From Acidobacteriota bacterium (GTDB taxonomy: Bacteria > Acidobacteriota > Thermoanaerobaculia > Gp7-AA8): a stretch of 64,000 nt of DNA. Positions 16,676 through 23,498 of the stretch are shown here, piece by piece. The stretch is from assembly GCA_021325515.1 (NCBI GenBank), contig JAJPHC010000013.1:188001-252000 (forward strand). The letters are read 5' to 3'. The position numbers and the translations under genes were made by a program. The notes under the pieces are model-generated. The model saw nothing but the letters and a program-made list of their open reading frames with translations. It made no database searches and was not told the DNA's origin. Positions within the stretch are counted from its first letter, which is position 1. Each line of letters starts with the position of its first letter.

Positions 16676-18805
16676 TCATTTCATGAACGTGAGCGTGGCA
16701 AAGAATGAGCGCTGTCGCAGCGAGCCCGACTCGAGACTTGTCGTAACGGACGTGTAATTGAGGTCGGCCGTCACCCAGCGATTCATCGACCAGCGCGGGT
16801 TGAGGATTACGCGCCGCGCACGGCGGTTCACCGTCGGATCGATATCCTGGTCATAAGACGCTGCAAGTGAAACGGTTCCCTCGCCGAACGGAAACCAGTC
16901 GGCGTGATAGCGCTGGGTGAATCCCGACGTCGTCAATCCGGCTGCCCAACCCAGTTTCACGGAAAGCTGGAGCGGCCGGCCGGGACGCCAGAGGAAATCA
17001 GAGAAGACACGCTCGTCGCGTTCTGCTCCGAGGAACTGCACTGCGGGATCGCTGGATGAGGACTGGATCCGCTGAAGCGTTCCATTGAGCAGCATCCGCA
17101 ACGATGGCGTGAGCCGGATGTTGCCCGAAAAGTCGATGTAGTGCCGCACCGCCGAGTTTGTGCCGGCGATGACCTGGTTCTGCACACCGGCATTCGCCGT
17201 CAGCGACACCGACTGGATGACGAGCGCCGTGACGTGCAGCGCCTTTGTGTCGACGCTGAAACGGCTCTCCTGAATCGTCTCATCCTGTCTTCCCAGCTCC
17301 AGTGTGATGCGAAGCTCGCGTGTTGGCGCATAGTCCGCGAACGCCGTCGTGTCATTGAGGGCGTCGGCTCTTCCGCTATAGGTGTCAGCCGTTCTGCGCA
17401 GAATCTGGCTGCGCAGGGAAAAATGGTGGGGCAGGTCATATTGCACGCTGAACAGATGCTGCAGGTCGGCGCTACGGGTGTCGGGACGGCCGGCAAACCG
17501 TTCGCGCAGCGACGAAAAGATGGTGGTGTAGGCGGCGACCGCCTTCTTCGACGGCTGATAGGTAATGGTCGCGGAGCCGTTGACGTTGTTCTGCGACCCG
17601 TTATGAGACCCGCCGGCAGCGATCGTCGTGTGATAGAAGGCTTGAACTTCCGTAATGAGCGCCGGTTCGGCGTTCACTCCAAAATTCACGACCTTGAACC
17701 AGCGCGCCGTCGTGAGCGTGAACGTAATGGAGTAGAGCGATAGTGCGCTATTGAACGCGGTGCTGGCGGAAGATAGCTGCTGCCACAATTGTCCGTCCTC
17801 GCTCGTATAGACGTCCCATGTGATCGGCCCTCCGCCATGCTGTAATGGGTTCCCCGACGGTTCGCGCACGATCACCCTGATTTCATCCACGCGGTCCGCA
17901 TGTCCGAGATCGATGAAGAGGTTTTGAAACGAGGAGCTGTCGGGGCCGAGCGAAATCCCGGCACTCGCATTCACATTGGCATCGGTCAAAGCGGCATTGG
18001 CGGTGGGCGGGTGATCGCGGGAGTCGAGCGGTGTTTCGTCGATGGAATTCAGCGCACGATTGATGGCGACCGGCGTTGGCACGGATGCCGGTGCATTACC
18101 GGTTGCCGTTTCTCTCAAGCTGACGAGTTGAGTGCTCGCATCGGCGGAAACCGCCAGCTTTCCGCCGAAATGCGTCGAGCTCCAGGTGAGGCTGCCGGCG
18201 TGCGCAGTCGTGGTTCTCTCGTATCCTGCCTTTGCGTCGGTCGAATCGAAGTAGCGTTCTTCGGCCGTCGCCTGCAGGCCGCGCCAGTGATATTGAAGCG
18301 ACGAGAGGAAGGAATCGTCGGTGAGATCCGTACCCGACGTGTCGTCGCGCGTCGCATTGCGGCTGGCGAGAATGTGTGTGACCGGCAGATCGTCGGGCTG
18401 CCAGGTGAGCTGGCCGATGCTTCTCTGGATCGTGCGTGTGAAGCCATCGTCCTGCTCCCTCGTATGGAGCGTGAGCCACTCATTGCGAACCATGATCTGC
18501 AGATTGCCCGGGTTCCACAGCAGCTCGGCGAGTGGCTGAAACTGGGTCGAGCGGTGATCGCGCTCGGTCGAAACGAGATTCTGTGAGCCGCGAAAATTAT
18601 CGACCCGGCAGAAGAGGCGCACCAGAGAAGTCGTCGTCAGGGTCTCGTTCAGACGCAGGTCATATTGCTGCCGGATTCCACTGGTCGCCGACGTGGTGCT
18701 CTCTCGATTTTCATAAGACACAGTGGCTCGCCCGAAAAGATCGCCGCCAAAGGCCGCGAAGCAGCTCCAGAGAAGCATCGACAAGACGGCTGCGCGGACT
18801 CTCAT
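16676..18805 (-). CDS. outer-membrane beta-barrel with discoidin-like insert, candidate electron-conduit porin
   Basis: 709 residues with a signal peptide (AAVLSMLLWSCFAAFGG). Most of the protein is short alternating amphipathic strands (for example RVILNPRWSMNRWVTADLNY) and it ends with SFFATLTFMK, a hydrophobic last strand typical of outer-membrane barrels. An internal region (about residues 285-395) reads like an F5/8 type C (discoidin) domain: NLFIDLGHADRVDEIRVIV, WDVYTSEDGQLWQ, RWFKVVNFG. The gene overlaps the ten-heme cytochrome gene by 4 bp. In porin-cytochrome conduits (MtrAB/OmbB-OmaB type) a barrel gene accompanies a periplasmic multiheme cytochrome. This barrel has no recognisable MtrB CXXC motif, so the conduit role is contextual. 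Confidence 0.78.
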   Translation of the reverse strand: MRVRAAVLSMLLWSCFAAFGGDLFGRATVSYENRESTTSATSGIRQQYDLRLNETLTTTSLVRLFCRVDNFRGSQNLVSTERDHRSTQFQPLAELLWNPGNLQIMVRNEWLTLHTREQDDGFTRTIQRSIGQLTWQPDDLPVTHILASRNATRDDTSGTDLTDDSFLSSLQYHWRGLQATAEERYFDSTDAKAGYERTTTAHAGSLTWSSTHFGGKLAVSADASTQLVSLRETATGNAPASVPTPVAINRALNSIDETPLDSRDHPPTANAALTDANVNASAGISLGPDSSSFQNLFIDLGHADRVDEIRVIVREPSGNPLQHGGGPITWDVYTSEDGQLWQQLSSASTAFNSALSLYSITFTLTTARWFKVVNFGVNAEPALITEVQAFYHTTIAAGGSHNGSQNNVNGSATITYQPSKKAVAAYTTIFSSLRERFAGRPDTRSADLQHLFSVQYDLPHHFSLRSQILRRTADTYSGRADALNDTTAFADYAPTRELRITLELGRQDETIQESRFSVDTKALHVTALVIQSVSLTANAGVQNQVIAGTNSAVRHYIDFSGNIRLTPSLRMLLNGTLQRIQSSSSDPAVQFLGAERDERVFSDFLWRPGRPLQLSVKLGWAAGLTTSGFTQRYHADWFPFGEGTVSLAASYDQDIDPTVNRRARRVILNPRWSMNRWVTADLNYTSVTTSLESGSLRQRSFFATLTFMK

Positions 18806-20085
18806 CGCGGATATCCCACGCTGTATGTCTGAAGGCCGTGGCAGGTCGATGTACAGGAGCCCCCTACCGCGGTCTGGATGAAAGTCGTGATTCCGGGGAA
18901 GCCTCCGCTGAGGATCAATGCGCCATTACGCGTGCTTCCGTGTGACTCGTGGCAGACCGTGCATCCGATGCGGCTGGCGGCATGGCTTGTGTGTGAAAGG
19001 AAGCGGCTGCCGCTGCTGCCGTCCACATAAACGTTCCGCGCGTGACATTCGAAACAGATTTCCTCCTCGGACTTGCGCAGCAGATACCGATACGAGGAGC
19101 CGTGCGGGCCGCGAACCGAGTCGTCGCCGCCGTGACAATCACTGCAGGTGATGATGCTTCGGACATCGAAACCTTCGGCGAAGGAGCGGGGATCGATACG
19201 GGCATTCCGTCCCTCGCCCTGAATCGGGTGATAAGAGGGATTCGCGGGATTCGTCAGCCTGGCGATATCCGGCTGGCCCGCCGGTTGTTTCGTCCACGAT
19301 GAATGGCACTTGAAACAGATCTCGTATTCATGCTCGTCTCCGGGATCTGCCGCAGCGACGAACCGGTAGGTTGGAACTACACCGGCGCCTCCGTTCACGA
19401 CCTGCACACGTGACACGCCGGCGAGACGGTTGGTGCGGTCGGATGACGAAGGCGCCGGATCCCGGATGACCTGATGGGCGTTGTGACAGTCGGAACAGGT
19501 GACATGCCTGTGATTGACCGGGAATGCCGCATAGCGCGAAGGATCGCCGTCTTCGTCGCTGCGATGCGTTCCGCGTGCAGGTGCCCCGTGCACGAATGCT
19601 CTTGTCAGTTGGCTGCGGATGTCCGGCCCCCGCGAGCCGTCATGACAGTCGTTGCAGAGAGCGGACTCACGTCTCTTGAGCAAGGACGGAATCACTCCTG
19701 CCGCGTCTCTTACGCCGTGAGGATCGTGGCAGGTCGTGCAGCGGCTGGCCTGCTGCAGCGCGTGAGCGGACTGCGCCCACGTCGCGTTCCCTGGAAATGC
19801 TCCCGTCTGTGACGTACCAGCGTGGCAGACGAAGCACAGAGTGTCGTCATTCGGCCCGAAGAGACCGCGGTCCAGCCGCAGTTGGCTCGTCGTGCGACGG
19901 TCCGTCTCCTGATCGTGACATTGCAGGCAGGAACCGGGCTGGATATCCATGCGGCGTTGCGGACCATGAATCGGATCTCCATGTCCCGTGCTCTTGTAGA
20001 CCCCGTCTTTTGCAGAGGCGGAGAGGGCATAGAGGAGGCAGAGCGTTGCGGCGACGAGCGTGCCAGGCCTCATTGGTTGTGACAC
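18802..20085 (-). CDS. ten-heme c-type cytochrome
   Basis: 427 residues; signal peptide TLVAATLCLLYALSASA. Nine CXXCH motifs (CLQCH, CFVCH, CTTCH, CNDCH, CSDCH, CFKCH, CSDCH, CFECH, CTVCH) plus a final CTSTCH, a CX3CH variant that can also bind haem. Several have the doubled-CXXCH signature CxxCHxxHG that supplies distal His ligands. A central 100 residues between hemes 5 and 6 is haem-free. It starts 16 bp inside the end of the hexaheme gene and ends on the barrel start (4 bp overlap). It is the best candidate for the periplasmic or barrel-embedded cytochrome of the conduit. Confidence 0.9.
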   Translation of the reverse strand: MSQPMRPGTLVAATLCLLYALSASAKDGVYKSTGHGDPIHGPQRRMDIQPGSCLQCHDQETDRRTTSQLRLDRGLFGPNDDTLCFVCHAGTSQTGAFPGNATWAQSAHALQQASRCTTCHDPHGVRDAAGVIPSLLKRRESALCNDCHDGSRGPDIRSQLTRAFVHGAPARGTHRSDEDGDPSRYAAFPVNHRHVTCSDCHNAHQVIRDPAPSSSDRTNRLAGVSRVQVVNGGAGVVPTYRFVAAADPGDEHEYEICFKCHSSWTKQPAGQPDIARLTNPANPSYHPIQGEGRNARIDPRSFAEGFDVRSIITCSDCHGGDDSVRGPHGSSYRYLLRKSEEEICFECHARNVYVDGSSGSRFLSHTSHAASRIGCTVCHESHGSTRNGALILSGGFPGITTFIQTAVGGSCTSTCHGLQTYSVGYPR

Positions 20086-20909
20086 TCCTGGCAGGTGGAA
20101 TCGATGGAAACGCCGTCCGCGTAGATCGTGGATTTCCTGTTGTCGGAACCGTGCGCCTTATGACAGGAGAGACAGTTCACCTCGTCGTCGGTACTGGGGA
20201 TGGTGTCGTCGGCCGGTGTGGAGACCGGTACACGCGGCAGCGAAACGTTAGACCAGACACTGTAATCCGCGATCGCCGATCCGAAGATCTTCTGATCGAC
20301 CGAGTGATGGGTCGGGTCGCCGTGGCATTGGCCGCACCACTTCGAGACGCCCGTCTTGTAGCGGATGTTCGATGGCGCGTAGACCTGGTTTGGATTCGTG
20401 CCGTCGGCATGCACCGTCTGGTTCGCAATGATGGAGACGGGAATCAGGCCGGTGCGCGTCGGATCCGGACGGAGGTTTCTGTAGTTCTCGTTGCCATGTG
20501 GATCGTGGCAGGTGGTGCAGCTCAGGATCATCGCTGTGGAACCGCCGGGCGGCAGTTCCGGTGCCGGCGCACCGAGATGATGAGCATGATCCGTCGTCGT
20601 GCCGCCGCTGGCGGGGAAGGTGCCGCCGGCGGTGGTTTGCGTCACGGGTGAGAGCACGTCCGGCGCGTTCGGGTTCGAGCCGTCATGACAGGAGAGACAG
20701 AGCTCGATCGTGGTTCCGCGCAGGAGCAGCATCGGAGCCGGCGTGGGATCGTTGTCGGTACGCATCGGCTGCCCGCCGCTGGAGTTGTGTTGCGTATGGC
20801 AGTCGGAGCACACCATGCTCGAGCCGTAGTGCCAGTCGCCGGCGGACGCCGCACGCGCGTGAAGGAGCGTGAGCGTAATGAAGAAAATCGCTACAGATGA
20901 CCGGGGCAT
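20070..20909 (-). CDS. OmcS-like hexaheme c-type cytochrome (short form)
   Basis: 279 residues; signal peptide IFFITLTLLHARAASA. Six CXXCH: CSDCH, CLSCH, CTTCH, CGQCH, CLSCH, CQECH. The order and local context match Geobacter OmcS as I recall it: first CxxCHTxH followed by a PMLL segment and CLSCH, then CTTCHDPHG, a W-C-x-x-C-H motif (SKWCGQCH), VNCLSCHKAHGS and a C-terminal CxxCH only a few residues from the end. The His of CSDCHTQH corresponds to the residue that in OmcS ligates a haem of the neighbouring subunit. It is shorter than OmcS (432 residues), with the loops trimmed. First gene of the unit with the ten-heme cytochrome and barrel. Confidence 0.88.
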   Translation of the reverse strand: MPRSSVAIFFITLTLLHARAASAGDWHYGSSMVCSDCHTQHNSSGGQPMRTDNDPTPAPMLLLRGTTIELCLSCHDGSNPNAPDVLSPVTQTTAGGTFPASGGTTTDHAHHLGAPAPELPPGGSTAMILSCTTCHDPHGNENYRNLRPDPTRTGLIPVSIIANQTVHADGTNPNQVYAPSNIRYKTGVSKWCGQCHGDPTHHSVDQKIFGSAIADYSVWSNVSLPRVPVSTPADDTIPSTDDEVNCLSCHKAHGSDNRKSTIYADGVSIDSTCQECHNQ

Positions 20910-21018
20910 TGTCCGTCTCGCCAGGATCGAGGTTAGGCATTTCGTTTCGCGCGGAATGGGCTAGGAGTCACGCGTCGATGTAGTCGCCGTCACAATCTCC
21001 GGAGTCCTCGCAAAAAGT

Positions 21019-21046
21019 GAGAGGCCGGCGCGAAGGCCGGCCTCTC
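21019..21046 (-). terminator. Rho-independent terminator after hexaheme cytochrome gene
   Basis: GC-rich 11-bp stem GAGAGGCCGGC with a 6-nt loop. On the minus strand it is followed by ACTTTTTGCG, a five-T run. It lies 23 bp past the stop of the 377-residue cytochrome. It separates that gene from the downstream hexaheme/ten-heme/barrel unit, so the latter needs its own promoter in 20910-21018. Confidence 0.8.
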
Positions 21047-21069
21047 GTGCTGAATGGGGTTTGATGGTC

Positions 21070-22203
21070 TCACCAGTGACCAGCAGCGAGGTCACCGCCC
21101 ATCGGGTGGCAGGACTTGCAAAGGGTCTTGTAGGTTCCGCCGCCTTCCTCCGTCGTATCGGCCGCGGTCGGGCTCGGGAAGATGAGTGCGAACGGATTGT
21201 TGTTGCCGTGAGCCTTGTGGCAGGTGAGGCAGCCCGGCGAGTCGGTCGCCGCGGTTGCAGTTGCGCCAGCCTGATAAACCTTGAGGTTCGAGGCTACCGT
21301 GAAGCCGCTGTTCACTGTAAAGGAGCCGATCTTGACGAGACCCGTTGGATGGCGGACGAATGCCGAGCTGGCTCCGTTGCCGTTGCTGACACGGTCGGCC
21401 GCCGTCTTGTCGCCGCCATGGAACTCGCCATGGCACACGCCGCAGAACTGGTCCATTCTGTTGCTGCTCTTGGAACCGTTGAAATTCACCTCACTACCAT
21501 CGGCCAGGCGGCTATAAACGACGGAGCCGCGGCCATAGTAGTTCTGCATGTTGCCAGAGCCGAATGTATAGGTGTTACCTCCGAGGATCGTGACATCCTT
21601 CGTTCCGTCAAAGGCGGCGGCTTTCGCCATGCTCGGGCTGACGTTGCCGACCTGTGCCGACGTGATCGCGAGACGCATCGCATAGGGAACCAGGTTGCGG
21701 AAATTCGCGCTGCCGTGCGGTGAGTGGCAGCTCACGCACTCGAGCTCGCCCGTCGAGAAGTAGTTGCCAATGTTCGTACCGTCGTATCCCGGAGGACGAA
21801 CTGTCGAACCGATCCTGTGGCCGCCGCCCGTCGCATCCTCGCGGACACCGCCCGCGGAGCGAACGTACGCGTTGACGTTGTCGCCATAGACGTCAGGAGC
21901 GAAATTCTGGTCCTTGTGGCAGGTCTCGCAAACGTCATCGTTCTTCAGCAGGTAGGAACGCCCGGGGCCCGGATTCGGAGCCGGATAGTATGGGTTGATC
22001 GTCCGGTTCGGCGATGTGATCGTCGTGTTCGGCGTAGTGATCGCCGACCCGTCGGTCAGGTTGTTGTGCGCACTGGCGTGCATCGAGTGGCAATCGGAAC
22101 AGTTCATGTTCTCTTGGTAATGATAGTTGCTCGCTGTCTGTGCCAGCAGCGGCAGAGCCGCGATGGCCAGCAGAGCCGTCAGGATGACTGTCAGTTTTCT
22201 CAT
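21070..22203 (-). CDS. OmcS-like hexaheme c-type cytochrome, candidate filament subunit
   Basis: 377 residues; signal peptide LTALLAIAALPLLAQ, and a strong Shine-Dalgarno AAGGAGAG (22213-22220). Six CXXCH: CSDCH, CETCH, CVSCH, CGVCH, CLTCH, CKSCH. Context again follows OmcS: CSDCHSMH at the N-terminus, CVSCHSPHGSANFRNL, then DQFCGVCHGEFH followed by FVRHPTG (OmcS has a similar RHPAG), GCLTCHKAHGNNNP, and the last CxxCH close to the C-terminus. The Asn/Gly/Thr-rich inter-haem loops suit an extracellular protein. It stands alone between a 395-bp regulatory gap and a terminator, suggesting strong independent expression, as expected for a filament subunit. Confidence 0.9.
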   Translation of the reverse strand: MRKLTVILTALLAIAALPLLAQTASNYHYQENMNCSDCHSMHASAHNNLTDGSAITTPNTTITSPNRTINPYYPAPNPGPGRSYLLKNDDVCETCHKDQNFAPDVYGDNVNAYVRSAGGVREDATGGGHRIGSTVRPPGYDGTNIGNYFSTGELECVSCHSPHGSANFRNLVPYAMRLAITSAQVGNVSPSMAKAAAFDGTKDVTILGGNTYTFGSGNMQNYYGRGSVVYSRLADGSEVNFNGSKSSNRMDQFCGVCHGEFHGGDKTAADRVSNGNGASSAFVRHPTGLVKIGSFTVNSGFTVASNLKVYQAGATATAATDSPGCLTCHKAHGNNNPFALIFPSPTAADTTEEGGGTYKTLCKSCHPMGGDLAAGHW

Positions 22204-22598
22204 GATCCGTTACTCTCCTTGGCGCCTCCGATTACCTCCGGAGGTCATTCGCTCTCTTCCTTGAGCGATGCCGGTGCCACCTGAGTCACAGGCGTGTGTT
22301 TGTAGCGTAAGTGATTGACGCAGCAGTACCTGGATCCGCCTGTCACAAGGACACGTCTTCTTGTGCGAATCCCCACATGCGAAGATTTCCCCACAATGGC
22401 TGCGTGAATTTCCGCAATCGGGCTTCATTCGTGCCGGAACAGTGGATTTCTAGTCAGAACCTGGTGATCTGCAAGCGTTCTAGTGCCGGCGATTCGCACA
22501 ATGGGATTCGCGTCCCGACACCCGACATTGTGACGGCGGACACACGACCGTGTGCCTTGAAGAAATGGACGGCGCAGAATGGTGCGGCGCGGCGCGAA
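22204..22598 (-). promoter_or_regulatory. 395-bp intergenic leader of the hexaheme cytochrome gene
   Basis: No coding region seen. On the minus strand there is a near-tandem repeat TGTGGGGA(AATC)TTCGCA / TGTGGGGATTCGCA at 22364-22395. An 11-mer TTGTGCGAATC occurs at 22361-22371 and inverted at 22491-22501. A short hairpin (CAT-GCTC / GAGC-ATG arms, about 22227-22275) and the palindrome CCTCCGGAGG (22235-22244) lie just before the ribosome-binding site. These look like binding sites and a structured leader. I could not match any known riboswitch class. Confidence 0.5.
22422..22435 (-). promoter_or_regulatory. weak sigma-54-like -24/-12 element
   Basis: Minus strand GGCACGAATGAAGC: GG and GC at the right 10-bp separation, and a good GGCACG half, but AAGC instead of TTGC at -12. 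About 220 bp upstream of the hexaheme start. Considered because an NtrC-type activator is encoded nearby. The mismatch makes it doubtful. Confidence 0.2.
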
Positions 22599-23498
22599 TC
22601 AGCGCTGAGGCGCGAAGACCTGCACGCGTGAGTTGCCGCGCTCGACGACATAGATGTTGTCTTTGTCGTCCACGCAGAGGTCGGAAGGAAACGACAGCTC
22701 GCCGTCGAAGTACCCCAAGCCTCCGAGCTGGCCGAGAAGAACGCCATCGCGGGTGAAGATCTTGACCTGGTGGCGCAATTCATCGCTCACGAGAATATGG
22801 CCGCTGGAGTCGAGCGCGATGCCGGAGGGGAGCGAGAAGTTCGCTGCTCCCATTTCATGCCGTCCCCATCCTCGGAGATAGTTGCCCTGGGAATCGAACA
22901 ACTGGACGGCCAGCGCCTGTTGATCGGCGACATAGATCGTCCCGTCGGGTCCCACGGCGATGGCACAGATCGAGCGGAATTGCCCCTCATCCGTGCCGCG
23001 GCTTCCGAATTGTGTTCGCTTGCGGCCGTCGGGATCGAAGACGAAGATCTGCGCCGACTGGTTGTCGGCGACATACAGCCGTCCATCCGAATCGTAAGTC
23101 ACGGCGCCGATGATCGGCTGGCCGTCGATGCCCTTAAGGTCCAGATCGCCGTTGTACACGCCGCGATAGTTGAAGAGCCGCACATGACGCCGGTCGCCCT
23201 CGACGACTGCGATGTTGTCACGTGGTGCAACTGCGATCCGCACGGGATCGTGAAGATAGCGGGCCGACGAGAACGAATAGAGCTCGCCGCCGTCAGTGCG
23301 AAAGACGGACATGGTCGCGTTGCCTGTGTCAGCGACCCACAGCTCCTGATGCTTCGCATCGAACGCGATCGCGTGCGGCCTGGAAAACGTCCCGAGATAG
23401 AGATGTTGATTGAAGATGGCGACGCTCTTGTAGCCGAAGGGCTCTTCTGCCGCCATTCCGGCGGCGATTAGCAGCAGCACGGCGATACTACTGCGCAT
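22599..23498 (-). CDS. exported NHL-repeat beta-propeller
   Basis: 299 residues from the ATG at 23498, which gives a signal peptide (SSIAVLLLIAAGMAAE) and overlaps the 42-heme gene's stop by 11 bp. About six NHL repeats, each with a pattern like FSRPHAIAFDAKHQELWVAD, GQFRSICAIAVGPDGTIYVA or FSLPSGIALDSSGHILVSDE, ending in NIYVVERGNSRVQVF. Such propellers are protein-interaction scaffolds. NHL genes are repeatedly found next to OmcS-type and other multiheme cytochromes. It is coupled to the 42-heme cytochrome and upstream of the hexaheme gene, so it is probably an extracytoplasmic assembly or docking partner. Confidence 0.85.
   Translation of the reverse strand: MRSSIAVLLLIAAGMAAEEPFGYKSVAIFNQHLYLGTFSRPHAIAFDAKHQELWVADTGNATMSVFRTDGGELYSFSSARYLHDPVRIAVAPRDNIAVVEGDRRHVRLFNYRGVYNGDLDLKGIDGQPIIGAVTYDSDGRLYVADNQSAQIFVFDPDGRKRTQFGSRGTDEGQFRSICAIAVGPDGTIYVADQQALAVQLFDSQGNYLRGWGRHEMGAANFSLPSGIALDSSGHILVSDELRHQVKIFTRDGVLLGQLGGLGYFDGELSFPSDLCVDDKDNIYVVERGNSRVQVFAPQR

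Noticed and set aside
22204-22320. GGTGGCACCGG in the hexaheme leader resembling a T-box antiterminator, and possible c-di-GMP (GEMM) riboswitch as found before Geobacter cytochromes
   Set aside because: No specifier loop, stem I or terminator for a T-box. The GEMM core (GGGACGCAAAGCC-like and tetraloop receptor) is absent on either strand.
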